Positions 16,301 to 25,283 of a stretch of 36,929 bases of DNA are shown here, one piece after another (within the stretch, counting starts at the first letter, position 1; every line of letters starts with the position of its first letter). The notes under the pieces are model-generated. The model saw nothing but the letters and a program-made list of their open reading frames with translations, was not told the origin of the DNA and did not search any database. The stretch lies in the NCBI RefSeq assembly GCF_022829515.1, contig NZ_JAKSYL010000155.1:1-36929 (forward strand), given 5' to 3'. Position numbers and translations under genes: made by a program. Source of the DNA: Methylobacterium sp. J-048 (GTDB lineage: Bacteria > Pseudomonadota > Alphaproteobacteria > Rhizobiales > Beijerinckiaceae).

Positions 16301-17308
16301 ATGTTCAGGCGCGGAATCGCGGCTGCTTTAGTGCCAGCCTTGATAATCGGGGCCGCGCATGCGGCAGACCTTGAAGCCGGGAAGAAGGACAAGGCGCCCG
16401 AAGCCGCAGCCCTGGCCGATGTGCCGTTCTTTCTCTTTGCAGATACGCAGGTCAGCTATCGCTACCAGTTCCCAACGGTCTCGCCCGGCGTCCAGATCCA
16501 GCGGGCGGACGGCAGCTTCGTCTCCCGGGAGGCGCCCAAGCAGATCCTCAACATCGCGCATGCCGACGCATGGGCCTACGGCACCAACTTCTTCTCCCTC
16601 GACATCCTGAAGTCGGGCTCGCAGTTCCCGGCCGGCACCACCAACCCGCCGGGCAGCGTCGGCTCTCCGGCCTTCTCCGATTACGGCAATACCGAAGCCT
16701 ACGGCTTGTACCGCGGCACCCTCAGCCTGAACGCGCTCACCGGCACCAAGGCGTTCGCGATCCCCGGACTCGTCAAGGATGTGTCGCTCGCCTTCGGTTT
16801 CGACGCCAATTCACAGAACGATGCGTTCGGCTCGAAGAAGCGCGATATCGTCGGCGGCCTCAACTTTTCCTTCGACGTGCCGGCGGGATTCCTCAATCTC
16901 AGCACGCACGTCTACAAGGAGTGGAACCGCAACGGCTTCAACCTCCAGCCGGATCGCGACCAGAGCTTCGACGCCGTTCCGGAATTCGAGCTCGTCTACA
17001 ACTTTCCGCTGACGTTCACCGGCCTGCCGCTCAGCCTGACCGGGTTCAACAACATCGTTCTGCCCAAGGGCCGCGGCGTGCGCAACGTCGCGGACTTCCA
17101 GTTCAACCCGCCGCGCGGCCTCGAATTTCTCTCGCGCACGAACCTCGTACTCGATCTCGGCAAGCTGATCTACGACCAGCCGAACAAGGTCGATGTCTTC
17201 ATCGGCTTCCAATACTGGCTGAACAAATTCGGCAACGTGGAGACCACGACCTTCAAGGGGACCGAGGAGAAGAGCTTCCTGGCGGGATTCGCCTTCCACG
17301 TCTTCTGA
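16301..17308 (+). CDS. Tsx-like nucleoside-specific outer-membrane channel
   Basis: A 335-residue protein with a signal peptide (MFRRGIAAALVPALIIGAAHA, cleavage AHA/AD). Its alternating aromatic beta-strands end in Phe (FAFHVF), the typical outer-membrane insertion signal. The strand pattern FADTQVSYRYQ, NIAHADAWAYGTNFFSLDIL and the periodic FxFD/LxLxxY segments resemble the nucleoside-specific channel-forming (Tsx/OmpK) family. The start is the ATG at 16301, with GGGAGA 8 bases ahead. It is 30 bp before the ABC ATPase gene and probably co-transcribed with it. With the BMP-type importer it would make a route across both membranes. Family assignment is by motif and context. Confidence 0.75.
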   Translation: MFRRGIAAALVPALIIGAAHAADLEAGKKDKAPEAAALADVPFFLFADTQVSYRYQFPTVSPGVQIQRADGSFVSREAPKQILNIAHADAWAYGTNFFSLDILKSGSQFPAGTTNPPGSVGSPAFSDYGNTEAYGLYRGTLSLNALTGTKAFAIPGLVKDVSLAFGFDANSQNDAFGSKKRDIVGGLNFSFDVPAGFLNLSTHVYKEWNRNGFNLQPDRDQSFDAVPEFELVYNFPLTFTGLPLSLTGFNNIVLPKGRGVRNVADFQFNPPRGLEFLSRTNLVLDLGKLIYDQPNKVDVFIGFQYWLNKFGNVETTTFKGTEEKSFLAGFAFHVF

Positions 17309-17338
17309 GGCACTGTCCCGACATCGCGGAGTGACTGG

Positions 17339-18961
17339 ATGACGATTGCGGCGACTGAACCAACGCCCGCTTCGAACGATCCGAGGCCGCTGTTCGGCGC
17401 CTACGGCATCGTGAAGCGCTTCGGCGCCTTCACCGCCAACGACCGCATCGATCTCGAAATTCGGGCCGGCGAGATCCATGCCCTGCTCGGCGAGAACGGG
17501 GCCGGGAAATCCACGCTGATGAAGATCCTCTACGGCCTCCTGGAGCCGACGGAGGGCGTCGTCACGCATCGCGGCGAGACGGTGAGGCTCGCGAGCCCGG
17601 AGGCGGCCCGCCGGCTCGGCATCGGCATGGTGTTCCAGCACTTTTCCCTGTGCGAGAACCTGACGGTCGCCGAGAATATCGCTCTCGTGATGGGCAAGGG
17701 CCTCGGCCGCAGGGCGCTCGCCGACCGGATCGCGGCCCTCGGCCGGACCTATGGCCTGCACCTCGACCTGGATCGCCCGGTCTGGTCGCTGTCGGCGGGG
17801 GAGCGTCAGCGCATCGAGATCGTGCGCTGCCTGCTCCAGGACCCGAAGCTCGTGATCCTCGACGAGCCGACCTCGGTGCTCACGCCCGGCGAAGCCGAAA
17901 TGCTGTTCGCGGTGCTGGAGCGCCTGCGGGACGAGGGCCGGGCGCTGCTCTACATCTCGCACCGGCTCGACGAGGTGCGCCGCCTCTGCACCCGCGCAAC
18001 GATCCTGCGCGGCGGCCGGGTCGTCGGCGCCTGCGATCCGCGCGCTGAGAGTGCCGGCTCGCTCGCCGCCATGATGGTCGGCGAGCAGGTTCGCGCGCTG
18101 ACACGCGAGGCTGTCCCCGCACAGGCGGCGCTGGAGGGACCCGAGCGCCTGCGCCTCCACCGGCTGTCGCTGCCCGCTCCGGGACTGCACGCCACCGGCC
18201 TGCGCGACATCTCGCTCGGTGTCCGTGGCGGCGAGATCTTCGGCATCGCCGGGATCGCGGGCAACGGCCAGTCGGAACTGTTCGCGGCGCTCTCGGGGGA
18301 AGCCCGAGCGCAGGAGGCCGGCGCCGTCTGCATCGACGGGACGCCCGCCGGCCGCCTCGACATCAACGCGCGGCGGCGTCTCGGGGCCGCTTTCGTGCCG
18401 GAGGAGCGCAACGGCCATGCCGCAGCGCCCGGCATGAGCCTCTCGGAGAACGCGGTGCTCTCCCGATACGCCACCGCCTCGCTGACGCGCTTCGGACTTG
18501 TGCGCCGGGCGGCGGCCCGGGCGCTGGCGGCCCGGGTGATCGCGGCCTTCGATGTTCGCAAGGCCGGCCCGGACCCGGCCGCTGGCACCCTGTCGGGGGG
18601 CAACCTGCAGAAGTTCGTGGTCGGACGCGAGATTTTGGCCGAGCCCGGGGTGCTCGTCGTCGATCAGCCGACCTGGGGCGTCGACGCGGCGGCGGCGGCG
18701 CGCATCCGCCAGGCGCTGATCGACCTCGCTGCGCGCGGGAGCGCCATCCTGGTGATTAGTCAGGATCTCGACGAACTGTTTGAGATCGCCGGCTCCATCG
18801 CGGTCCTCCAGGGCGGCACCCTGTCGCGTGCCGTGCCGCGTGCCGAGACCTCCCGCGAGGCGGTGGGCCTGCTGATGGGCGGCTCCGGCGGTCCGCCCCC
18901 GGGCGGCCACACGGTCGCCCCGCCCGGCCGCATTCGTGAAGGAACCGCCCATGCAACATAA
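17339..18961 (+). CDS. ABC importer ATPase, double-domain nucleoside/sugar type
   Basis: A 540-residue protein with two ABC domains. Domain 1: Walker A GENGAGKST (51-59), signature LSAGERQRIEIVR, Walker B LVILDEPTS. Domain 2: a degenerate Walker A (GIAGNGQSELF) but intact signature LSGGNLQKFVVGREI and VVDQPTWGVD. This asymmetric pair is typical of RbsA/NupA/YufO-type importers. It drives the two permeases and BMP-type binding protein that follow, forming one importer. GGAG lies 9 bases before the ATG. Substrate inferred as nucleosides from the BMP binding protein and the Tsx-like gene before it. Confidence 0.92.
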   Translation: MTIAATEPTPASNDPRPLFGAYGIVKRFGAFTANDRIDLEIRAGEIHALLGENGAGKSTLMKILYGLLEPTEGVVTHRGETVRLASPEAARRLGIGMVFQHFSLCENLTVAENIALVMGKGLGRRALADRIAALGRTYGLHLDLDRPVWSLSAGERQRIEIVRCLLQDPKLVILDEPTSVLTPGEAEMLFAVLERLRDEGRALLYISHRLDEVRRLCTRATILRGGRVVGACDPRAESAGSLAAMMVGEQVRALTREAVPAQAALEGPERLRLHRLSLPAPGLHATGLRDISLGVRGGEIFGIAGIAGNGQSELFAALSGEARAQEAGAVCIDGTPAGRLDINARRRLGAAFVPEERNGHAAAPGMSLSENAVLSRYATASLTRFGLVRRAAARALAARVIAAFDVRKAGPDPAAGTLSGGNLQKFVVGREILAEPGVLVVDQPTWGVDAAAAARIRQALIDLAARGSAILVISQDLDELFEIAGSIAVLQGGTLSRAVPRAETSREAVGLLMGGSGGPPPGGHTVAPPGRIREGTAHAT

Positions 18962-18976
18962 CCACGCGACGTAACC

Positions 18977-20053
18977 ATGCGCCTCGACCTCGTGCCGCGC
19001 GCCGGCCGCTCGCCGTTCGCCGCCATCCTTGCGCCGGCCCTGGCCTTCCTCGCCTCCGTGCTGCTCGGCGGCGTTGCCGTGTCCCTGCTCGGCGTCTCGC
19101 CGACAGCGGCTTTCGCGGCCTACTTCATCGCGCCGCTGTCCGAGCTGTGGTCCCTGCAGGAGATCGCCCTGAAGGCAGCGCCGCTCGCCCTGATCGCGAC
19201 GGGCCTGGCCTTCTGCTACCGTGCCAACCTGTGGAATATCGGTGCCGAGGGCCAGTTCGTGGTCGGCGGCCTCGCCGGCGGCTGCGTCGCCCTCGCCACC
19301 CAGGGCAGCGCGGGCTTCACCTTCTGGATCCTGCCGACGATGCTCGCCGCAGGCACGCTCGCCGGCATCGTCTACGCGATGATCCCGGCCGTGCTGAAGG
19401 TGCAGCTCGGCGTCTCCGAGATCCTGACCAGCCTGATGCTGGTCTACGTCGCGGAACTGCTCCTCGACTACATGGCCCGGGGACCGTTGCGCGACCCGGC
19501 CGGATACAACTTCCCGCAGAGCGTCGCCTTCGACGCCGCCGCGCGCCTGCCCTACCTGATGGAGGGGGAAACCCTGCATGCGGGCGTGCTCGTCGCCTTC
19601 GCTTCCGTCGTGCTGGCCACGATCGTCCTCGGGCGGACTCTGTTCGGGTTCGAGGTGCGGGTCGTCGGAGCGAGCCCGCGCGCCGCCCGGTTCGCCGGCT
19701 TCAGCGAGGCCCGCCTGACGCTCGCCGCCTTCGCAGTCTCGGGTGGGGCGGCGGGGCTGGCGGGGATCGCGGAAGTCGCGGGCAAGATCGGCCAGCTTCA
19801 GCCGACGATCTCGCCGGGCTACGGCTTCACGGCGATCATCGTCGCCTTTCTCGGCCGGCTCTCGCCCCCGGGCATCCTCGTCGCGGCCCTGGTGATCGCG
19901 CTCACGACGATCGGCGGCGAGGGGGCGCAGATCGACCTCAGGCTTCCCCTCGACCTGACGCGGGCCTTCCAGGGCTTGCTGCTGGCCTTCGTCCTGGGGG
20001 CGGACGTCCTCACCCGCTTCAAGGTCCGCCTCGTCCCGGGAGGTGCGCGATGA
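18977..20053 (+). CDS. ABC importer permease 1 (NupP/YufP type)
   Basis: A 358-residue membrane protein with about nine hydrophobic segments, in the BPD_transp_2 family of sugar and nucleoside importers. Seen motifs: FCYRANLWNIGAEGQFVVGG and the cytoplasmic loop VRVVGASPRAARFAGFSEAR, which contacts the ATPase. It ends with ATGA overlap into permease 2. No good ribosome site is visible before the ATG, so translation may depend on re-initiation after the ATPase gene 15 bp upstream. Confidence 0.9.
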   Translation: MRLDLVPRAGRSPFAAILAPALAFLASVLLGGVAVSLLGVSPTAAFAAYFIAPLSELWSLQEIALKAAPLALIATGLAFCYRANLWNIGAEGQFVVGGLAGGCVALATQGSAGFTFWILPTMLAAGTLAGIVYAMIPAVLKVQLGVSEILTSLMLVYVAELLLDYMARGPLRDPAGYNFPQSVAFDAAARLPYLMEGETLHAGVLVAFASVVLATIVLGRTLFGFEVRVVGASPRAARFAGFSEARLTLAAFAVSGGAAGLAGIAEVAGKIGQLQPTISPGYGFTAIIVAFLGRLSPPGILVAALVIALTTIGGEGAQIDLRLPLDLTRAFQGLLLAFVLGADVLTRFKVRLVPGGAR

Positions 20054-20976
20054 CCCTCGACATGGTCCAGATGATCCTAGTCACGGTGCTGACGGCGGCG
20101 ACCCCGCTGATCATCGCCGCGATCGGCGAGCTGGTGGTCGAGCGCGCGGGCGTGCTCAACCTCGGCGTCGAGGGCATGATGATCTGCGGGGCGGCCGTCG
20201 GCTTCGCCGCCGCGATCGAGACCGGCTCGACCCTGCTGGGCGCCCTGGCCGGCGCCGGCGCCGGATTGGGGCTCGCGTCCGTGTTCGGGCTGCTGACCGT
20301 GGGGCTCGCGGCCAATCAGGTCGCCTCGGGGCTCGCCCTCACCATCCTCGGCCTCGGCCTGTCAGGGCTCGTCGGCACCTCGTATGTCGGCCTGAAGCGC
20401 GATCCCGCACCGCATCTCGACATCCCCGGTCTGAGCGACCTGCCTGGGATCGGCCAGCTCCTGTTCGGCCAGGACGCCTTCGTGTACGCGGGCCTGGCCC
20501 TGACGATCGCCGTCTCGTGGTTCCTGTGGCGGACGCGCGGCGGCCTGATCCTGCGCGCGATCGGCGACGACCACACCGCCACGCACGCCCTCGGCCTGCC
20601 GGTGCGCAAGCTGCGCTTCCTGGCCGTGCTGTTCGGGGGCGCCTGTGCCGGACTCGCCGGATCCTACCTCTCGCTGGCCTACACCCCGTTCTGGGCCCCG
20701 GCGATGACCGCGGGCCGCGGCTGGATCGCCCTGGCGCTCGTCGTCTTCGCCTCGTGGCGGCCGGCGCGGCTGGTGGCTGGGGCGATCCTGTTCGGAGGCG
20801 CCACGGTGCTGCAACTCCATGCCCAGGCGGCGAGCATCGGCCTGCCCGGACAAGTGCTCTCGGCGCTTCCCTACCTCGCGACGATCGTCGCCCTGGTCCT
20901 GCTGTCCCTCGGGCGACGGCAGGGCGGCTCACTCGCACCCGCCGCCCTGGGGCGCGATTTCACCCCGCACCGCTAG
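20050..20976 (+). CDS. ABC importer permease 2 (NupQ/YufQ type)
   Basis: A 308-residue membrane protein. Its ATG overlaps the stop of permease 1 (20050-20053). Family motifs are ATPLIIAAIGELVVERAGVL, LNLGVEGMM and the ATPase-contact loop LRAIGDDHTATHALGLPVRK. It forms the heterodimeric channel with permease 1. The sequence is Leu/Ala/Gly-rich with eight to nine spans. Gene order ATPase - permease - permease - binding protein is the usual bacterial nucleoside importer operon. Confidence 0.92.
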   Translation: MTLDMVQMILVTVLTAATPLIIAAIGELVVERAGVLNLGVEGMMICGAAVGFAAAIETGSTLLGALAGAGAGLGLASVFGLLTVGLAANQVASGLALTILGLGLSGLVGTSYVGLKRDPAPHLDIPGLSDLPGIGQLLFGQDAFVYAGLALTIAVSWFLWRTRGGLILRAIGDDHTATHALGLPVRKLRFLAVLFGGACAGLAGSYLSLAYTPFWAPAMTAGRGWIALALVVFASWRPARLVAGAILFGGATVLQLHAQAASIGLPGQVLSALPYLATIVALVLLSLGRRQGGSLAPAALGRDFTPHR

Positions 20977-21009
20977 CGGTGCCGTCCACCGGAGAGGACA
21001 CGAGCGACC

Positions 21010-22071
21010 ATGCGACATTCCTTCTGCGCCTGCCTCGGTGCATTCCTGCTCCTGCTCGGCCCCGCACAGGCCGAGGGCAAGCTCAAGGTGGGCTTCGTCT
21101 ATGTCGGACCGGTGGCCGATTACGGCTACTCGTTCCAGCACGACCTGAGCCGCAAGGCCCTGGCCGAGGCCATGCCCGACAAGGTCGAGACCACCTACCT
21201 GGAGAACGTGCCCGAGGCCGACAGCGAGCGGGCGATCGAGAAGCTCGCGCGCTCGGGCATGGGCCTGATCTTCACGACGTCGTTCGGCTTCATGGAGCCG
21301 ACCCTGAAGGTCGCCAAGAAATTCCCGACGGTGAAGTTCGAGCACGCCACCGGCTACAAGCGCGCGGCCAACGTCTCGACCTACTCGGCCCGGTTCTACG
21401 AGGGCCGTTACGTCTGCGGGAAGATCGCGGCCAAGCTGTCGAAGACCGGGACGGTCGGCTACATCGCGTCGTTCCCGATCCCCGAGGTGGTGAGCGGCAT
21501 CAACGCCTTCATGCTCGGCGCACAGTCGGTCAACCCGAACGTGAAGGTCAAGATCGTCTGGGTGAACACGTGGTTCGACCCGGGCAAGGAGGCCGAGGCC
21601 GCCAAGGCCCTGTTGGCGCAGGGCGCCGACATCCTGACCCAGCACACCGATTCAGCCGCCCCACTGCAAGAGGCCGAAAAGCAGGGCAAGCTCGCGTTCG
21701 GGCAATCCTCCGACCAGTACCGCTTCGCCCCGAAGGCACAGCTCACCGCGATCGTCGACGATTGGAACGGCTACGTGATCAGCGAGGCCAAGGCCGTGCT
21801 CGACGGTTCGTGGAAGAGCCACGACACCTGGGGCGGGATCAAGGACGGCCTGGTCGTGCTCGCCCCCTTCACCAACATGCCCGCCGACGTGAAGGCCATG
21901 GCCGAGGATACCGTTAAGGCGATCGCGGCGGGCCGGACGCATCCCTTCGCCGGGCCGGTGACGAAGCAGGACGGGACCGTGGCGGTCAAGGACGGCGAGA
22001 CCGCTCCCGACCCGATGATCCTCGGCATGAACTGGTACGTAAAGGGCATCGACGACAAGCTGCCCCAGTAG
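21010..22071 (+). CDS. BMP/PnrA-family nucleoside-type substrate-binding protein
   Basis: A 353-residue periplasmic protein. Residues 1-21 are a Sec signal peptide (cleavage AQA/EG). There is no lipobox Cys, unlike the lipoprotein members in Gram-positives. The BMP motifs are VGFVYVGPVADYGYSFQHD, then LIFTTSFGFMEP and GKIAAKLSKTGTVGYIASFP. The last part has SSDQYRFAPKAQLTAIVDDW. The BMP family binds purine nucleosides, or purine-related ligands in some members. It closes the importer operon and is followed by a 13-bp hairpin. Confidence 0.92.
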   Translation: MRHSFCACLGAFLLLLGPAQAEGKLKVGFVYVGPVADYGYSFQHDLSRKALAEAMPDKVETTYLENVPEADSERAIEKLARSGMGLIFTTSFGFMEPTLKVAKKFPTVKFEHATGYKRAANVSTYSARFYEGRYVCGKIAAKLSKTGTVGYIASFPIPEVVSGINAFMLGAQSVNPNVKVKIVWVNTWFDPGKEAEAAKALLAQGADILTQHTDSAAPLQEAEKQGKLAFGQSSDQYRFAPKAQLTAIVDDWNGYVISEAKAVLDGSWKSHDTWGGIKDGLVVLAPFTNMPADVKAMAEDTVKAIAAGRTHPFAGPVTKQDGTVAVKDGETAPDPMILGMNWYVKGIDDKLPQ

Positions 22072-22092
22072 GGCGGCCGGCACCGCGGGTTC

Positions 22093-22124
22093 GCGCCGAT
22101 CCCGACGCGGCTCGGGATCGGCGC
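22093..22124. terminator. 13-bp hairpin between convergent genes
   Basis: GCGCCGATCCCGA (22093-22105) pairs perfectly with TCGGGATCGGCGC (22112-22124) around a CGCGGC loop. It sits between the end of the binding-protein gene and the end of the convergent small gene at 22140, so it can serve both. No long T-run follows, which lowers certainty of the mechanism. Confidence 0.6.
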
Positions 22125-22139
22125 CGTTCGATGCGGGCG

Positions 22140-22406
22140 TCAGCGGCCTGCGGGCGCCTCGTTGGTGCGTGGCGGCGGCATGACGGGCTCCTCGATGGCG
22201 ACCCCGCCGCGGCTCGGAGGGACCTCCACGGCATCACCCGACCGGATCGATTCGGCCTCGTTGCGCGGTCCGGCGATGCCCTCCGTGCCGCCCGGCGCGG
22301 TGGATGGATCGCGCCCGGCCGGCGCACCGTAGGATTGCGCTGATGCGGCGCCGGCGGTGCCGAGAAGCCCGCAGAGAGCCAGTATGAGCGTTGTCTTCTT
22401 CCGCAT
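22140..22406 (-). CDS. small exported protein of the AQSY family
   Basis: An 88-residue protein with a signal peptide (MRKKTTLILALCGLLGTAG, cleavage ASA/QS). The mature part begins QSYGAPAGRDPSTAPGG and is Pro/Gly/Glu-rich with no Cys and little predicted structure. The QSY-APAG start recurs at 13358 and 26849 in this window. Role unknown; probably periplasmic. Confidence 0.6.
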   Translation of the reverse strand: MRKKTTLILALCGLLGTAGAASAQSYGAPAGRDPSTAPGGTEGIAGPRNEAESIRSGDAVEVPPSRGGVAIEEPVMPPPRTNEAPAGR

Positions 22407-22474
22407 GGCCGCCTCGTTCCCGATGAATTCTGTAATCGGGACGAATGGCGCAGTCGTCCGCTGGTTCCGTCGTG

Positions 22475-22708
22475 TCAGCGGCGATGGTGTGGATGCCTAT
22501 GGAAGAGGCGAAAACCGCGGCGGCGGGCGCTGCGACCGCGCAGGCCGCCGGGCGCTGTGACGCTCGGCTGCCCCGCCGGGGGTGTCAGGGTGCCCTGCGC
22601 GGCCGCCGACGGCGGGATTGCGGGCAGGCCACCCTCGAATTGGGCTCCCAGGCCGAGCCACGCGCCCGCAGCCAGCACCGCGATCGCTCCCAGACGGACG
22701 ATCCGCAT
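22475..22708 (-). CDS. small exported Pro/Arg/His-rich protein
   Basis: A 77-residue protein. The N-terminus is a signal or anchor segment (MRIVRLGAIAVLAAGAWLGL). It continues with GTLTPPAGQPSVTAPGGL, related to the APGG stretch of the neighbouring small gene, and ends in a very basic Arg/His tail. GGAG lies 8 bases before the ATG at 22708. A longer reading to 22852 lacks a ribosome site. Function unknown; the basic tail could bind metal or polyanion. Confidence 0.5.
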   Translation of the reverse strand: MRIVRLGAIAVLAAGAWLGLGAQFEGGLPAIPPSAAAQGTLTPPAGQPSVTAPGGLRGRSARRRGFRLFHRHPHHRR

Positions 22709-22772
22709 CCGATCTACTCCTGAATTCTCGACGGGGCTCGCCGGCTTCGCCGCAAACCCTGTGCCGTAGGCT

Positions 22773-23657
22773 TCAGCTCCCGCGGTAGGTTTGAAAGCTC
22801 CACGGGGTCGCTGCCAGCGGCACGTGGTAATGCGCCTCCGGCTCCGCCACACCGAAGCGCAGGGGCACCACGTCGAGAAAGGCCGGGCGCGGCAGGTCGA
22901 TGCCGAGCCGGCGGTGATAGTCGCCGAGCGCGAAGCGAAGCTCGTAAACTGCGATCGGGACCGGGCGTCCGCCGATCAGCGGCGCGTCGGTGCGTCCGTC
23001 GCTATTGGTGTGCATGCGTGCGACAAGGGCGGTCTCCGTCTCCGAGACGATCTCGACCAGCTCGACGGCGACCCCCGCGGCCGGCTTGCCCAGCATCGTG
23101 TCGAGCACGTGCGTGGAGATCCGGCCGGTGGTGCGCAACGCACCGTCCCCCTCGACCAGGGCGCCGAGGCGGATGGCGGCGATGCGGAAGACCTCGGCCT
23201 GGGCCGTGCGGACCTCGGTCTCCGGATCGGAGGCGAGGCGGTTCTCGAAGGCGGCCATCAGCGAGGCGCGGCCGTGGCGTTTCACGCAGAGGATGAAGGG
23301 GATGCCGAAGCGGCTCCGGTAGGCGGTATTCATCGCTGCGAAGCGCGCATATTCCGCATCCGAGAGACGGTCCAGGCCGGCCGCCGCCTGCTCCGCGATC
23401 GAGTCGGGCGCGATGGCGCCGTCACGGGCGGCGCGGCCGGCGAGTTCCGGATGGCCGGCGAGCAGGGCGTGGCGCATCGCCTCCGGCGCGACTTCGACCG
23501 CCGCGCACATCGCCGCGTGGAGCGCGGCGATGGTGCCGAACGGGCGCCGCGCCGCGGCGGCCCGGGCGACCCAGGGCGCGTGCTCGAACACCGCCCCCAG
23601 CGCCGCGACGAAGTCGGTCTCCGGCATGCCGTCGAGATCTGCGAGGGAAAACGTCAT
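22773..23657 (-). CDS. fused OHCU decarboxylase / 5-hydroxyisourate hydrolase
   Basis: A 294-residue two-domain enzyme. Residues 1-165 are 2-oxo-4-hydroxy-4-carboxy-5-ureidoimidazoline (OHCU) decarboxylase, with H69 in GHPEL and the ARFAAMNTAYRSRFGIPFI and ENRLASD motifs. Residues about 177-294 are a transthyretin-like 5-hydroxyisourate hydrolase: H183 in ISTHVLDT, R222, H278 and the terminal YRGS tetrapeptide. Together they turn the urate oxidase product into S-allantoin. The start is the MTFSLADL Met (23657), where homology to the decarboxylase begins; Met 23720 is possible but adds a non-conserved head. It diverges from the NCS2 permease at 23849. This fusion is known in other organisms as allantoin synthase. 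Confidence 0.92.
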   Translation of the reverse strand: MTFSLADLDGMPETDFVAALGAVFEHAPWVARAAAARRPFGTIAALHAAMCAAVEVAPEAMRHALLAGHPELAGRAARDGAIAPDSIAEQAAAGLDRLSDAEYARFAAMNTAYRSRFGIPFILCVKRHGRASLMAAFENRLASDPETEVRTAQAEVFRIAAIRLGALVEGDGALRTTGRISTHVLDTMLGKPAAGVAVELVEIVSETETALVARMHTNSDGRTDAPLIGGRPVPIAVYELRFALGDYHRRLGIDLPRPAFLDVVPLRFGVAEPEAHYHVPLAATPWSFQTYRGS

Positions 23658-23848
23658 CGCGCCCGCACCGTCCCACTCCAGGGTGATCGTAAAGCAGGCA
23701 ACGGGCCAGGCGCCAGCCATCGACCAGTCGCCGCCGCCATGGCGGGCGTTGAAACGGGGGCGTGGCATATGGCTTGCGCATCCGAGGTCATGGCGCATCG
23801 GGCCGCGATCCGGCTGCCGGCCCGCTGCGCCTCGGGAGAGTCTCCACG

Positions 23849-25252
23849 ATGTCGAGCGCCGTCCGGTCAGAGCCTTCCGCAGCCTCAGGTCCTGTCCCGC
23901 TCGGGCCGGCCACCGCCCCGGTGGGCCGGGTCGGCCCTCTCGCGCTCGGCCTCCTCGGCCTCCAGCACGTGCTGGTGATGTATGCAGGCGCGGTGGCGGT
24001 GCCGCTCATCGTCGGGCGGGCGCTGAAGCTGGCGCCGGAGCAGGTGGCGATGCTGGTGAGCGCCGACCTGTTCGCCGGCGGCCTCGCCACCCTGGTCCAG
24101 AGCTGGGGCCTGCCCGGGATCGGCGTGCGGATGCCGGTGATGATGGGCGTCACCTTCGCGGCGGTCACGCCGATGATCGCCATGGGGAGCAATCCCGAGA
24201 TCGGGCTCGCCGGCATCTACGGCGCGGTGATCGCCGCGGGCCTGTTCGCGCTCCTCGTCGCGCCGCTGGTGGGGCGGCTGCTACCGCTGTTCCCGCCGGT
24301 GGTGACGGGCACCATCATCCTGGTGATCGGCATCTCGCTGATGCGGGTCGGCGTGAACTGGGCGGCCGGCGGGGTCGGAAACCCGGCCTACGGCGCGCCC
24401 GTCTATCTGGCCATCGCGGCCTTCGTCCTCTGCGTGATCCTGGCGATCACCCGATACGGCACCGGCTTCGTCAATTCCGCCTCGGTGCTGATCGGCATCA
24501 TCCTCGGCATGGTCGTGGCCGGCTTCTTCGGGCTGGTCGACCTCGGCCACGTGGCGAGCGCGCCTTGGTTCGACGTGGTGCGCCCCTTCGCGTTCGGCTG
24601 GCCGAGCTTCGATCCCGTCTCGGTGGTCACGCTGAGCATCGTGATGATCGTCGTGATGATCGAGTCGACCGGCATGTTCCTCGCGCTCAGCGAGATCTGC
24701 GCCGATCCGGTCGACGAGGCGCGCCTGACCCGGGGCCTGCGTGGCGACGGCCTCGGCACGGTGATCGGCGGCATCTTCAACACCTTCCCGTACACCTCGT
24801 TCTCGCAGAATATCGGCCTCGTCGGGGTCACCGGCGTGCGCACGCGCTACGTCGCGGTGGTCGGCGGGATCATCATGCTGGGCCTCGGGCTGGTTCCCAA
24901 GCTCGCCGCCTTAGTCGAGGCCGTGCCGCAATGCGTCCTCGGGGGCGCGGGGCTCGTGATGTTCGGCATGGTCGGGGCGACCGGCACGCGCATCCTCGGC
25001 GCCGTCGATTTCGCCAACAACCGCAACAACCTGTTCGTGGTCGCGGTCTCGGTGGGCTTCGGGATGATCCCCCTGGTAGCGCCGGCCTTCTTCCGGCAGA
25101 TGCCCCAGGCGCTGCATCCACTGCTCGAATCGGGCATCCTGCTGTGCGCACTCTCGGCGGTGCTCCTGAATCTGTTCTTCAACGGGCTCGGCAGCACGGA
25201 CGAGGCGCGCGAGGCCGCCATCCGCCAAGCCAAGACCGCAGAGGCGCATTGA
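23849..25252 (+). CDS. NCS2-family urate/xanthine-type permease (second copy)
   Basis: A 467-residue carrier with 12-14 hydrophobic segments. Family motifs: LGLLGLQHVLVMYAGAVAVP, IESTGMFLALSE and SQNIGLVGVTGVRTRY. It matches the permease at 11032 over most of its length but has a longer Pro/Ala-rich head. GGGAGAG lies 8 bases before the ATG at 23849. Uricase follows 31 bp later on the same strand, so urate or xanthine import is the natural job. The OHCU/HIU gene is divergent 190 bp away, making one control region. Confidence 0.9.
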   Translation: MSSAVRSEPSAASGPVPLGPATAPVGRVGPLALGLLGLQHVLVMYAGAVAVPLIVGRALKLAPEQVAMLVSADLFAGGLATLVQSWGLPGIGVRMPVMMGVTFAAVTPMIAMGSNPEIGLAGIYGAVIAAGLFALLVAPLVGRLLPLFPPVVTGTIILVIGISLMRVGVNWAAGGVGNPAYGAPVYLAIAAFVLCVILAITRYGTGFVNSASVLIGIILGMVVAGFFGLVDLGHVASAPWFDVVRPFAFGWPSFDPVSVVTLSIVMIVVMIESTGMFLALSEICADPVDEARLTRGLRGDGLGTVIGGIFNTFPYTSFSQNIGLVGVTGVRTRYVAVVGGIIMLGLGLVPKLAALVEAVPQCVLGGAGLVMFGMVGATGTRILGAVDFANNRNNLFVVAVSVGFGMIPLVAPAFFRQMPQALHPLLESGILLCALSAVLLNLFFNGLGSTDEAREAAIRQAKTAEAH

Positions 25253-25283
25253 AAAACGGCTTCGGCCCCTTCCGGAGATCCCC

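Noticed and set aside
16811..19579. 922-codon minus-strand frame opposite the Tsx-like and ABC genes
   Set aside because: Antisense shadow: composition rich in Arg, Gln, Gly and Asp, no motif, and it covers three well-supported plus-strand genes.
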